Origin: Lysobacter soyae
Lineage (GTDB): Bacteria > Pseudomonadota > Gammaproteobacteria > Xanthomonadales > Xanthomonadaceae
Length of the DNA stretch: 64,000 bases
Reading direction: 5' to 3'
Assembly (NCBI RefSeq): GCF_019551435.1
Contig: NZ_CP080544.1
Coordinates: 124,001 to 188,000 of the forward strand
The stretch's first letter is position 1. Every line of letters begins with the position of its first letter. Of the stretch, positions 29,946 through 38,905 are shown one piece after another. The translations under genes and the position numbers were made by a program. The notes beneath the pieces are model-generated. The model did no database searches and had not been told where the DNA came from. It saw only the letters and a program-made list of their open reading frames with translations.

Positions 29946-30014
29946 GCCGGCGACACGCCGGCCCGGGCTGCATGGACGGTTTCTGAATGAAGGGCCGCGT
30001 ATTGACGCGGCTTT
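29946..30014 (+). terminator. Hairpins after gyrB, possible weak terminator
   Basis: A 7-bp hairpin GCCGGCG-aca-CGCCGGC starts right after the gyrB stop (29946-29962). A second, GCCGCG-tattga-CGCGGC followed by TTTC, lies at 29994-30014. Only the second has a short T-run, so termination would be partial. Confidence 0.45.
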
Positions 30015-30066
30015 CAAATCCATTGCTTTAGAACTGGATCGCATTCACGAACTACAGGGCTCCCCC

Positions 30067-30894
30067 ATGCGCCACGCTCATCTGAAGCAAGTTTTACTCG
30101 CAGCCGCCATCACCTTGTCGGTGGCGTCGTGTGCCACGACCACCTCGCCGACAGGACGCCAGCAGGCCACCGGCGCGGTCTCGCAACAGCAGCTCGATCA
30201 GATGGGCATTCAAGCCTTCAATCAATTGAAGGCGGAAAAACCGCAAACCACGAGCGCGCGCGAACGCAACTATGCGACCTGCATCGTCAACGCCATCACG
30301 CGTCAGCTGCCCGGTGAGTGGGCGACACGCTACAACTGGGAAACGGGGATTTTTGTCGATAACCAAGCCAACGCGTTTGCGTTGCCTGGCGGCAAAATGG
30401 GCCTATATACCGGAATTTTCCGCGTGGCTCGCGATCAAGACGAGCTCGCCGCTGTGGTCGCACACGAAATCGGCCACGTCTATGCACAGCATCACGCCGA
30501 GCGATTCGCACGCGCACAACGGGCGCAAATGGGCGTTGCCGCCGCGCAGGTTTTGGCGGCCGTCACCGGCGTGGTCGACCCGAATACCGTGGGCCAATTG
30601 GGCGGCATGGTGGCCCAAGGCGGGTTCCTGTTGCCGGGTTCACGCACCCAAGAATCCGAAGCGGACGTGATCGGTCAGCAGCTGATGGCCAAGGCCGGTT
30701 TCGACCCGCGCAAGGCCGTCAATCTGTGGCAAAACATGATCGCCGAAGGTGGCAACAACCGCCCGCCGCAATGGCTGTCCACTCACCCGGATCCACAGTC
30801 GCGATTGAACGAACTGGCCCAGCGCGCCAATGGCTTGATGCCGGAATATGACGCGGCACGCAAGGCCGGCCGACGTCCCAATTGCGGTCCTTGA
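30067..30894 (+). CDS. M48-family metallopeptidase lipoprotein (LoiP/YggG-like)
   Basis: 275 residues. The signal peptide ends in the lipobox SVASC (lipidated Cys22). The zinc site is HEIGH in VAHEIGHVYAQHH (near residues 133-137), with the third ligand in ESEADVIGQQLM near 196. A later STHPDPQSRLNEL is typical of this family. Such periplasmic lipoproteins act in outer-membrane quality control. It is a single-gene unit between gyrB and the TPR gene, with its own RBS region (no strong SD seen). Confidence 0.92.
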   Translation: MRHAHLKQVLLAAAITLSVASCATTTSPTGRQQATGAVSQQQLDQMGIQAFNQLKAEKPQTTSARERNYATCIVNAITRQLPGEWATRYNWETGIFVDNQANAFALPGGKMGLYTGIFRVARDQDELAAVVAHEIGHVYAQHHAERFARAQRAQMGVAAAQVLAAVTGVVDPNTVGQLGGMVAQGGFLLPGSRTQESEADVIGQQLMAKAGFDPRKAVNLWQNMIAEGGNNRPPQWLSTHPDPQSRLNELAQRANGLMPEYDAARKAGRRPNCGP

Positions 30895-31015
30895 TCGACG
30901 ATTCACCCCCCGCAAAAGTTAAACCGCAAGTGCAATGGCAGTTCCAGAATGTGGCGTATGTGCCGCTGAATGCTCCATGCTTGAGGCAACGCACCACTTT
31001 CAACGAGGTCCATTT

Positions 31016-32173
31016 ATGCAAACGCGTACCACTTTGACCGCGGCGATTGCCGCCGCATTGGCACTCAGCTTCGCGCTGCCGGTTGCCGCACAAAGCCTTG
31101 GCTCGGGCGGCAGCTCGATGCGTGAGCAACGCGAGAAACGCATGAAGGAACTGCGCGGCGAATCCACCCAGGATGAAGACGCACAAAAAGGCAAGGGCAA
31201 GAAAGAAACCGCTGCAACCCCCGCGGAAGCGCCGCGCTATCCGAATGCCAAGCGCAAAGAGCCCAAGGTGTCGACCACCCGTGACGGCGCCGCCAAACTG
31301 CAACTCATGGTCGATGCCTTCAACAAGAAGGATTTCGCCGGTGTGGTGACGCAAGCCGATGCAGTGGTGGCCGGTGGTAGCGCCTCGCCCTATGAAAAAG
31401 CCTTTGCACAACGCTTGGCCGGCCTGGCATCTGCACAAACCAAGAACAGCGCCAAAGCCATCAGCTATTTGAAAGCGGCGGTCGATGCCAACGCACTCGA
31501 CAACAATCCGCACTTCGACAGCATGAGCGACTTGGCCGCGCAATACCAAGCCGCCGGCAACAATGCCGAAGCGCTCGCCACCTTGGAGAAATTCCTCGCC
31601 GAAAGCGGCAGCACCGATCCGCAATACGGCCCGATGCGCGCATCGTTGATGGCCTCGGGCGGCCGCAGCGAAGAGGCGATCAAGCTCTACACCGACGCCT
31701 ACACCAAGAACCCGAACGACATTCAAGCCGTTCGCAATCTGGCCGGCACGTATGAAGCCGCGGGCAACACCAAAAAAGCCTACGAGCTGTTGAATGACGC
31801 GCGCAAACGCGGCATCGCCGCCGCCGAAGACTACAAGGTGCTGTACTCCGGCTACCTGGTCAAAGACAAGAATTGGAAGTCGGCCACCGAAGTCCTGGAC
31901 GAAGGTGTTGCAAAGAATTTGATTCCGAAAAACGATGACACCGCACGCGCCTATATGGTGGCGGCGCAGGGCGCATTTGCCGACGACCAATGGAACGTCG
32001 CCTTGGCGAATTACACCAAGGCTGCGTCGATGTCGAGCAATGGCGAAGCCGACCTCAATCGTGCCAAAATCCTCAGCACCCAAGGCAAGAAGGCCGAATC
32101 CAAGGCTGCCGCGCAAGCCGCCCTCGCAAAGGGTGTGAAGAACACGGCAGACGCGCAAAGACTGCTCAAGTAA
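31016..32173 (+). CDS. Secreted tetratricopeptide-repeat protein
   Basis: 385 residues from the ATG at 31016, which gives a clear signal peptide (TTLTAAIAAALALSFALPVAAQS). A charged, flexible segment (REQREKRMKELRGESTQDED) is followed by helical repeats from about residue 95 to the end (for example AYTKNPNDIQAVRNLAGTYE and YTKAASMSSNGEADLNRAK), consistent with TPR or SEL1-like pairs. It lies 115 bases before tonB, suggesting a periplasmic partner of the Ton system, but the tonB promoter found in the gap means they need not share a transcript. Confidence 0.82.
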   Translation: MQTRTTLTAAIAAALALSFALPVAAQSLGSGGSSMREQREKRMKELRGESTQDEDAQKGKGKKETAATPAEAPRYPNAKRKEPKVSTTRDGAAKLQLMVDAFNKKDFAGVVTQADAVVAGGSASPYEKAFAQRLAGLASAQTKNSAKAISYLKAAVDANALDNNPHFDSMSDLAAQYQAAGNNAEALATLEKFLAESGSTDPQYGPMRASLMASGGRSEEAIKLYTDAYTKNPNDIQAVRNLAGTYEAAGNTKKAYELLNDARKRGIAAAEDYKVLYSGYLVKDKNWKSATEVLDEGVAKNLIPKNDDTARAYMVAAQGAFADDQWNVALANYTKAASMSSNGEADLNRAKILSTQGKKAESKAAAQAALAKGVKNTADAQRLLK

Positions 32174-32195
32174 TCACGTTTTTGCCCCTTTCCCG

Positions 32196-32224
32196 TTGGC
32201 GCAAGCCAATCGGATTGGTATAAG
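32196..32224 (+). promoter_or_regulatory. Candidate sigma-70 promoter of tonB with nested inverted repeats
   Basis: TTGGCG (32196-32201), a 17-base spacer and TATAAG (32219-32224). The spacer contains interlocking inverted repeats TTGGC-gcaa-GCCAA and CCAAT-cgg-ATTGG, which could be an operator. Expected transcription start is near 32231. Confidence 0.7.
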
Positions 32225-32230
32225 CTACGG

Positions 32231-32260
32231 GGTTCCCGCACCCGACCGGGTATGGGAACC
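32231..32260 (+). other. Strong stem-loop at the presumed 5' end of the tonB mRNA
   Basis: GGTTCCC-gc-ACCCG-ac-CGGGT-at-GGGAACC folds into a 12-bp two-part stem. Its first base coincides with the start site expected from the promoter just upstream. It ends 28 bases before the tonB ATG. Confidence 0.7.
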
Positions 32261-32288
32261 ACTCCGAGGCACTTGTGCCGACCCCTAC

Positions 32289-33014
<726 letters not shown>

Positions 33015-33089
33015 TCCAAGAAATACAGCTGTAAACGCAACACCCTATAGAAACAACAATTCCACTTAATCAGAAAGAAGGTAAGCGCG

Positions 33090-33824
33090 ATGCTCCAACA
33101 AACTCCGAACGCAGCTGCTGCTGGAGGCAATAACGCCCAAGCGTTCCAGCAAATGAGCTTCTCCCACCTGCTGCAAAATTTCGATGCAGTCGGCTGGATC
33201 GTGTTCCTCACACTCCTCGTCTTCTCGGTGCTCTCGATCTACTGGATCGTGGTCAACCTGGCGAAGAACGCACGTCTGCGCGGTAGCGCCGACCGCGTCG
33301 TCACCACGTTCTGGGAAACCCCGAACGCACAAGACGCCATCCGTTACATGGAAGAACAAAAAGCCAGCGAACCCTTCTCGAAGATCGCTTTGGACGCCTC
33401 GCAAGCCGCGGCCCACCACCAGCGCAACGAAGGTTCGCGTTTGGCTGAGTCGCTGAACCGCTCGGAATTCGTCGACCGCTCGCTGCGTCAAGCCGTGACC
33501 CGCGAATCGATGCGTCTCGAATCCGGTCTGACTGTGTTGGCCACCGTCGGTGCAACCGCACCGTTCGTCGGTCTGCTCGGTACGGTGTGGGGTATCTACA
33601 ACGCCTTGATTCGCATCGGTGCATCGGGCGACGCCTCGATCTCCGCAGTGGCAGGCCCGGTGGGTGAAGCCTTGATCATGACCGCCGCCGGTCTGTTCGT
33701 GGCAATCCCGGCCGTGTTGGCTTACAACTTCTTCAACCGTCTGAACCGCGTGACCAACGCCAAGTTCGACACGTTTGCGCACGACTTGCATGACTTCTTT
33801 GCAACCGGCGCACGCGTGGGCTGA
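33090..33824 (+). CDS. exbB: ExbB/TolQ-family proton channel protein
   Basis: 244 residues with three membrane helices: near residues 29-50 (WIVFLTLLVFSVLSIYWIVV), near 145-170 (LTVLATVGATAPFVGLLGTV) and near 190-215 (VGEALIMTAAGLFVAIPAVL). The ExbB/TolQ signature around GATAPFVGLLGTVWGIYNA is complete. It is the pentameric part of the Ton motor. RBS GAAAGAAGGT precedes the ATG. A stable hairpin separates it from exbD, which may help express it in excess. Confidence 0.95.
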   Translation: MLQQTPNAAAAGGNNAQAFQQMSFSHLLQNFDAVGWIVFLTLLVFSVLSIYWIVVNLAKNARLRGSADRVVTTFWETPNAQDAIRYMEEQKASEPFSKIALDASQAAAHHQRNEGSRLAESLNRSEFVDRSLRQAVTRESMRLESGLTVLATVGATAPFVGLLGTVWGIYNALIRIGASGDASISAVAGPVGEALIMTAAGLFVAIPAVLAYNFFNRLNRVTNAKFDTFAHDLHDFFATGARVG

Positions 33825-33833
33825 TTCGTGAGC

Positions 33834-33864
33834 GGTGGCGGGGCCGGGCGGCCTTGCCACCTTT
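33834..33864 (+). terminator. Intercistronic hairpin between exbB and exbD, possible attenuator
   Basis: GGTGGC-gg-GGCC-gggc-GGCC-tt-GCCACC forms a 6+4 bp interrupted stem followed by TTTC. The U-run is too short for full termination, so partial read-through or mRNA protection is more likely. Confidence 0.6.
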
Positions 33865-33895
33865 CATCAGGTCAATCGATTAAGGACGTTTAGCA

Positions 33896-34339
33896 ATGGC
33901 ATTTTCAACGGGTAACAGCAGCAGTGGCCCAATGGCAGACATCAACGTGACGCCGCTCGTCGACGTCATGTTGGTGCTCCTGATCATCTTCATGATCACC
34001 ACGCCGCTGATGAACCACAAAACCAAGGTGGAACTGCCGCGCGCATTTCTGGTGACCGATCTTTCGAAGCCGAAAGAAGCCGTGACCACCGCGCCGATCA
34101 CGATTTCGGTGAAGGCAAATGGCCAGTTGTTCATGGACGATTCGCTGATTACCCAGGGTGACCTGGAAAGCCGCCTCGCTGTGGCTGCCCAGAAAACACC
34201 GCAGCCGCCGCTGAATATCCGTGGCGACCGCACCACCCCGATGAAGATCGTTGCGGACATCACCAAGATGGCGCAAACCGCAGGCATGTTGGACATCGGT
34301 TATGTGACCGTCCGTCCGAAGCCGGGCGAGCAGGAATAA
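33896..34339 (+). CDS. exbD: ExbD/TolR-family protein, first copy
   Basis: 147 residues. One membrane helix (PLVDVMLVLLIIFMITTPLM) carries the conserved Asp near residue 23 needed for proton transfer. The periplasmic domain includes KVELPRA and ends NIRGDRTTPMKIVADITKMA. It is the central rod of the Ton motor. A strong AAGGACG Shine-Dalgarno lies 10 bases before the ATG. The next gene is a paralogue. Confidence 0.94.
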   Translation: MAFSTGNSSSGPMADINVTPLVDVMLVLLIIFMITTPLMNHKTKVELPRAFLVTDLSKPKEAVTTAPITISVKANGQLFMDDSLITQGDLESRLAVAAQKTPQPPLNIRGDRTTPMKIVADITKMAQTAGMLDIGYVTVRPKPGEQE

Positions 34340-34351
34340 GGAGCGACTGAT

Positions 34352-34765
34352 ATGGCATTTTCCTCAGGCAATAGCAGTGGCCCTATGGCGGACATCAACG
34401 TCACGCCGCTCGTCGACGTCATGTTGGTTTTGCTCATCATCTTCATGGTGACCATGCCGATCCAAACCTACCCGATCAAGATCGACTTGCCGCAAGCAAG
34501 CACGAACCCGCCGCCGCCGAACCCCAAGGCACCGATCAAGCTCCGTATCGACGGTGCTGGCCAGGTGTTCTGGAACGACGCGCTGATGGACGTGAAAACG
34601 CTTGAAGCAACGATGAAAGACACGGTACGTCAGGATCCGGAAAACCAACCGTCCATCCAAATCGAAACCTCGAATCAGGCGCAATACGACATCTTTGCCA
34701 AGGTCTTGGCCGCCGCAAAGAATGCCGACATGCGTAAAATCGCTTTCGTGGAAAACGGCAACTGA
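34352..34765 (+). CDS. ExbD/TolR-family protein, second copy
   Basis: 137 residues, with an N-terminus nearly identical to the preceding ExbD (SSGPMADINVTPLVDVMLVL) but a diverged periplasmic part (IQTYPIKIDLPQASTNPPPP). This fits the known exbD1-exbD2 pair of Xanthomonas, where the second copy is needed only for some TonB-linked functions. It is 12 bases after the first copy with RBS AAGGAGCG, so both come from one mRNA that ends at the terminator just after it. Confidence 0.9.
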   Translation: MAFSSGNSSGPMADINVTPLVDVMLVLLIIFMVTMPIQTYPIKIDLPQASTNPPPPNPKAPIKLRIDGAGQVFWNDALMDVKTLEATMKDTVRQDPENQPSIQIETSNQAQYDIFAKVLAAAKNADMRKIAFVENGN

Positions 34766-34783
34766 TTTAACCGCTTACCTTTC

Positions 34784-34811
34784 AAAGCCGCCTTAACAGG
34801 CGGCTTTTTTT
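34784..34811 (+). terminator. Rho-independent terminator of the tonB operon, overlapping the pdxJ 3' end
   Basis: AAAGCCGCC-ttaaca-GGCGGCTTT with a run of seven T is a textbook terminator on the plus strand. The loop contains the stop codon of the convergent pdxJ gene and the stem encodes its last residues (K-K-A-A-C). Confidence 0.93.
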
Positions 34812-35560
34812 ATGGCGGAAAGATAGTTTTTCACCGTTGTTTCGAGGCCGTCGTACAGTGCCTCGGAGATCAGGGCGTGACCGATCGAGACTTCGAGCAC
34901 ATCGGGCACCGATTTTAAGAAGGCGGGCAAGTTGGCCTGATCCAAATCGTGACCGGCATTGATCCCAAGACCCGCGCTTTGGGCCAAGATGGCGGTTTCA
35001 GCCGCCGCAGTCAACGCCACCTGCCGCTCGGCGCCGCCTTTGGAAAACGCTTCGGCATAAGGGCCGGTATACAGTTCAATACGGTCCGCACCCAAGTCCT
35101 TCGCGCGTGCCACTCGAGGATTGCCGACATTGGCAAAGACACTCACGCGAGCACCCAGCGCTTTGAACGCGGCAATGTGTGCGGCCAAGGCGTCTAGATC
35201 GGATTCAAACGAAAAACCGTGATCCGAGGTCAGCTGCCCGTCGCTGTCCGGCACCAAGGTGACTTGCGCGGGCCGGACTTCGGCGCACAACGCCAGCAAT
35301 CCCGGATAGCCGCTGCGCGGTGGGGCAAACGGATTGCCTTCGATATTGAATTCCACGCCGAACTCGGCGCAGAGCGGCGCCAAGGCGTAGACGTCGTCGG
35401 CCCGAATATGCCGTGCGTCCGGTCGCGGATGCACGGTGATGCCGTTCGCGCCGGCCTGCAAACAGCAACGCGCGGCCGCCACCACATCGGGCAAGGCGCC
35501 GCCGCGCGAGTTGCGGAGGACGGCGATTTTATTGACGTTGACGCTGAGCTGTGTGGTCAT
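34793..35560 (-). CDS. pdxJ: Pyridoxine 5'-phosphate synthase
   Basis: 255 residues of the PdxJ TIM barrel, which condenses 1-deoxyxylulose 5-phosphate with aminoacetone 3-phosphate in vitamin B6 synthesis. Typical segments are [17 protein letters not shown] at the start, [36 protein letters not shown] and GINAGHDL near the end. The ATG at 35560 gives the usual opening. The start overlaps the stop of the upstream membrane-protein gene by four bases. Confidence 0.95.
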   Translation of the reverse strand: MTTQLSVNVNKIAVLRNSRGGALPDVVAAARCCLQAGANGITVHPRPDARHIRADDVYALAPLCAEFGVEFNIEGNPFAPPRSGYPGLLALCAEVRPAQVTLVPDSDGQLTSDHGFSFESDLDALAAHIAAFKALGARVSVFANVGNPRVARAKDLGADRIELYTGPYAEAFSKGGAERQVALTAAAETAILAQSAGLGINAGHDLDQANLPAFLKSVPDVLEVSIGHALISEALYDGLETTVKNYLSAIKKAAC

Positions 35561-36225
35561 GCGTCGTGATGCGCGTCGCCCGATGTGGGGTGGATCCACG
35601 CTTCCTTCTTCGGCGCTTGAACGGCGCCCGCATACGGATTCCACACTTCACCGACTTCGCGTTCCGGGCCTTGGGGTTTGGCGGGGGTCGCTATCGGTGC
35701 TTCCTTTTGGGTCGACGTGTCCGCTACGGGCTCCGACACAGGTGAAGCCTCGGACAGATCAGGCGCAGCGACCGCGACGCGGTTTTGCGCATCCTCCGAA
35801 GCCATCTTCTCCCGCGCTGCCTCCAACACACGACGTTCTTCCGCAGCGCGCAGCGCCAATGCCGCGCGCTCGCTTTCTTCGCGTAAACGCGCCAACTCGG
35901 CGTCGCGATCGGCCACACGCTGCGCGGCCAAGCGGATGGCTTCGGGATCGGCGGGTCGCTCCAAAGTTTCCGGTGCGGCGGCGGTTTTCGTTTGCGCATG
36001 CGCACGCACATGGGCGCGCAAGGAATCCAAATCGACATCACTCAGTCCGGCCGCACCGGCCGTCGCCGCGGTGCCACCTGGAAACAGCAAGGTGTATCGC
36101 ACCCGCAACCAAGCCACGCAGCTGACCACCGCGACCAGGAAAAAAACGGCCATCGCGACAGGCGATTTGGCGACCATGCCGCCGTAAACCGACGCGCAAC
36201 AGACGATCAACAAAATCCAATGCAT
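35557..36225 (-). CDS. Small membrane-anchored coiled-coil protein, unknown function
   Basis: 222 residues. Two hydrophobic segments at the N-terminus ([15 protein letters not shown] and [16 protein letters not shown]) form a hairpin. A cytosolic charged helical region (about 95-150, [20 protein letters not shown] onward) probably forms a coiled coil, and a disordered Ser/Pro/Thr-rich C-terminus follows. No catalytic motif is visible. It is translationally coupled to pdxJ by an ATGA overlap, which says nothing clear about function. The family is not recognised. Confidence 0.7.
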   Translation of the reverse strand: MHWILLIVCCASVYGGMVAKSPVAMAVFFLVAVVSCVAWLRVRYTLLFPGGTAATAGAAGLSDVDLDSLRAHVRAHAQTKTAAAPETLERPADPEAIRLAAQRVADRDAELARLREESERAALALRAAEERRVLEAAREKMASEDAQNRVAVAAPDLSEASPVSEPVADTSTQKEAPIATPAKPQGPEREVGEVWNPYAGAVQAPKKEAWIHPTSGDAHHDA

Positions 36226-36263
36226 ACCGACCTCCGATTTGATCCGAGTGTATCGCGCGGCGC

Positions 36264-37718
36264 TTAGAGCAACGGCGACATCAGACGGGCGACGGCCTCC
36301 GGCAGCTGGGCGGTCAACCAGGGACGTTTGCCCGGGTCACGCACACGCGGCGCGCTCGGGAATTCGGCAAGAATTTGCTTCTCCAAGGCAGAGGCCACTT
36401 CCTCATCGTTGAACAACATGGTCACTTCGAAATTGAGCCGGAAGCTGCGCGGGTCGAAATTGGCGGTACCAATCAGCGCAATGTCGTCATCCACCAACAT
36501 GGCCTTGGTGTGCAACATCCGCGGCCCGTACTGATAAATCTTGACGCCGGCCGCCAGCAAGCGGTCGAAGTACGAACGCGCCGCCAACGTCACCAGCAGG
36601 CTGTCGCTTCTATGCGGCACCATCAATCGCACATCCAAACCCGCCAACGCCGCAGAGGTCAGCGCCATCAGTGCTGCTTCGCCGGGCACAAAATAGGGCG
36701 TCAGCAACCACACCCGTTTCCGCGCTGCGTGAATGGCCCCGACATGGACGCGATGAATGGCTTCCCAGTCGGAATCCGGTCCTGAAGGAATGGCTTGAAC
36801 GCAAAAACGGCCTTCTTCCAACGCCGGCAGAGTGCGTGCCACTTGAGAGATGAATTCCCGATGGCCGGTCGAGTACGCCCAATCTTCGACAAAAATCTGT
36901 TGAAGCTGCAGCACCACCTTGCCGGTCATGCGCATATGCAAGTCGCGGTAGGCATCGTCGCGCCGCGACTCGTCTTCCTCAATCGTCACATTGATGCCGC
37001 CGGTGTAGCCGATCAGCGAATCGATCACGACGATCTTGCGGTGCGAGCGCATGTTGACCCAGGGCCGGCGCCAGAACTTCCAAATGCGGCTGAAGTGGGT
37101 TGGGTGGAACCAGGCGATCTCACCGCCGGCATCCAGCAGTGGCTTGAAATATTTTTCCGTGGCGCGCGACGAACCGAGTGCATCCAGCAGCAGCCGCACC
37201 GTCACGCCGGCACGTGCGCGCTCCACCAAAGCATCACGAATGGCCGTTCCGACCTCATCGGCGGCATAAATGTAGTACTCCAAATGGATGTGATGCTGCG
37301 CTTCGGCGATGTCTTTCAACAAATGCGTGTACTTGGCATGGCCGTCGATCAGCAAGTGCACATCGGTGGCGCTGGTGGGCACGAATTCGGTGGTGGCGGT
37401 CGCCAAGCGGCTCAATTCCACCTGTTCGCTGCGCTCCAACTTTTCCGCCTCGGCCAAGGCCGCGACCCGCGCGCGCGAACGCCGCAACCGGAAACGTTTG
37501 ATCCGTTGCGGACCGATCAGCACATAGACCAACAGTCCGATATAGGGCAGGGCAGCCAAGCCCATCAACCAACTCAAGGTGGCCACAGGTTCGCGCTTTT
37601 GCAGCACGATCCAGATCCCGAGACCGATCAAATAGGCCAGCCATGCCACGGTCAGGTAGACACGGATATGTTCGATATCCCAGAACGTGGCCCAGAAGCC
37701 TTGAAAACGATCGAACAT
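36264..37718 (-). CDS. cls: Cardiolipin synthase (phospholipase D family)
   Basis: 484 residues. Two N-terminal membrane segments (VAWLAYLIGLGIWIVL and LMGLAALPYIGLLVYVLIG) are followed by two PLD half-domains. The first HxK motif is in HRKIVVIDSLIGYTGG and the second in LHTKAMLVDDDIALIGTANF. It condenses two phosphatidylglycerols into cardiolipin at the inner membrane (ClsA-type reaction). Length and layout match ClsA of Gram-negatives. It is divergent from the radical SAM gene across a 58-base gap that must hold both promoters. Confidence 0.93.
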   Translation of the reverse strand: MFDRFQGFWATFWDIEHIRVYLTVAWLAYLIGLGIWIVLQKREPVATLSWLMGLAALPYIGLLVYVLIGPQRIKRFRLRRSRARVAALAEAEKLERSEQVELSRLATATTEFVPTSATDVHLLIDGHAKYTHLLKDIAEAQHHIHLEYYIYAADEVGTAIRDALVERARAGVTVRLLLDALGSSRATEKYFKPLLDAGGEIAWFHPTHFSRIWKFWRRPWVNMRSHRKIVVIDSLIGYTGGINVTIEEDESRRDDAYRDLHMRMTGKVVLQLQQIFVEDWAYSTGHREFISQVARTLPALEEGRFCVQAIPSGPDSDWEAIHRVHVGAIHAARKRVWLLTPYFVPGEAALMALTSAALAGLDVRLMVPHRSDSLLVTLAARSYFDRLLAAGVKIYQYGPRMLHTKAMLVDDDIALIGTANFDPRSFRLNFEVTMLFNDEEVASALEKQILAEFPSAPRVRDPGKRPWLTAQLPEAVARLMSPLL

Positions 37719-37776
37719 CCTGAATCTCCGAACAGTGGTCGCAGCCGGCGCGACATCTAGGGCTTAGGCTAACTGC

Positions 37777-38883
37777 ATGACGCTACGGCGGAAAGTCCAC
37801 TTTGACGCACAAGCCGCCATCAAAGGGCGCGGCGCCGCCTCGCAAACCCGCTCGCGGTTTGCGAAACGCGACGCCGTGGCGATCGATGATGGCTGGGGCA
37901 CTTTGGCCGAGGAAATCGCCGAAGATCTCGCGCATCGGCCGGCCACGCGCATCCATCCGAAACAGGCGCGCAGCATCATGAGCTTCAACAGCTCGCCGGA
38001 TGTCGGTTTCGACCGCTCGGTGAATCCCTATCAGGGCTGCGAACACGCCTGTGTCTATTGCTTTGCGCGACCCACCCACAGCTATCTCGATCACTCACCC
38101 GGCTTGGATTTTGAAACCGAGATCTATGCCAAGCTCAATGCCGCCGAGAAGCTGCGCGAAACTTTGAGAAAGCCCGGCTATCAAGTGGCGCCGCTCGCGC
38201 TCGGCGTCAACACCGACGGTTGGCAACCAGTCGAACGCGAACTCGGCTTGTCACGCGCCGTGCTCGAAGTCTGTTTGGAGACCGGGCACCCAGTGCACAT
38301 CATCACCAAGTCTTCGACCATTGCACGCGATGTGGATGTGCTCGCGGCATTGGCGCGACGCAACTTGGTCAGCGTCAATATTTCCGTCACCACGCTCGAC
38401 AACCATCTGTCCGCCAAACTTGAGCCGCGCGCCGCCGCGCCGCATACGCGGCTGAAAAACATCCGCAGCCTGCGCGATGCCGGTGTGCCGGTGGGTGTGC
38501 TGGTTGCCCCGGTCATTCCGCTGATCAACGATCACGAACTCGAACAGATTCTTGAAGCTTGCCACGCCGCCGGTGCGCAGTCCGCATCACATATCTTGTT
38601 GCGCTTGCCGCATGAGCTGACCGAGATCTGGCGCGAGTGGTTGCAGTTGCACTATCCCGAACGCGCCGCGCATGCCATGAGTCTGTTGCAACAATCACGC
38701 GGTGGCAAAGACTACGACAGCGACTATGCGCAACGCATGCGTGGCAGTGGGCCCTTTGCCGATTTGATTGCGCAGCGGGTGCGCAAGACGAAACGCAAGC
38801 TCGGATTTCCGGGCATTGCGGCGCTGGATCTATCGCAGTTTCAACCGCCGGCGGCCGCCGGCGATCAGGGCAGGCTGTTCTGA
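37777..38883 (+). CDS. Radical SAM protein of the PA0069/SplB-like family
   Basis: 368 residues. The 4Fe-4S/SAM motif is C-x3-C-x2-C in QGCEHACVYCFARPTH near residues 87-97. The same family has the downstream ETEIYAKLNA and GVNTDGWQPVER segments. The C-terminal part (YPERAAHAMSLLQQSRGGKD, GFPGI) matches the PA0069 type. Radical SAM proteins of this class are described as SplB-like but their substrate is unknown. The gene stands alone and converges with the permease downstream, with 22 bases between stops. Confidence 0.88.
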   Translation: MTLRRKVHFDAQAAIKGRGAASQTRSRFAKRDAVAIDDGWGTLAEEIAEDLAHRPATRIHPKQARSIMSFNSSPDVGFDRSVNPYQGCEHACVYCFARPTHSYLDHSPGLDFETEIYAKLNAAEKLRETLRKPGYQVAPLALGVNTDGWQPVERELGLSRAVLEVCLETGHPVHIITKSSTIARDVDVLAALARRNLVSVNISVTTLDNHLSAKLEPRAAAPHTRLKNIRSLRDAGVPVGVLVAPVIPLINDHELEQILEACHAAGAQSASHILLRLPHELTEIWREWLQLHYPERAAHAMSLLQQSRGGKDYDSDYAQRMRGSGPFADLIAQRVRKTKRKLGFPGIAALDLSQFQPPAAAGDQGRLF

Positions 38884-38905
38884 TCGATGCGCCGCACAGG
38901 CTTTG

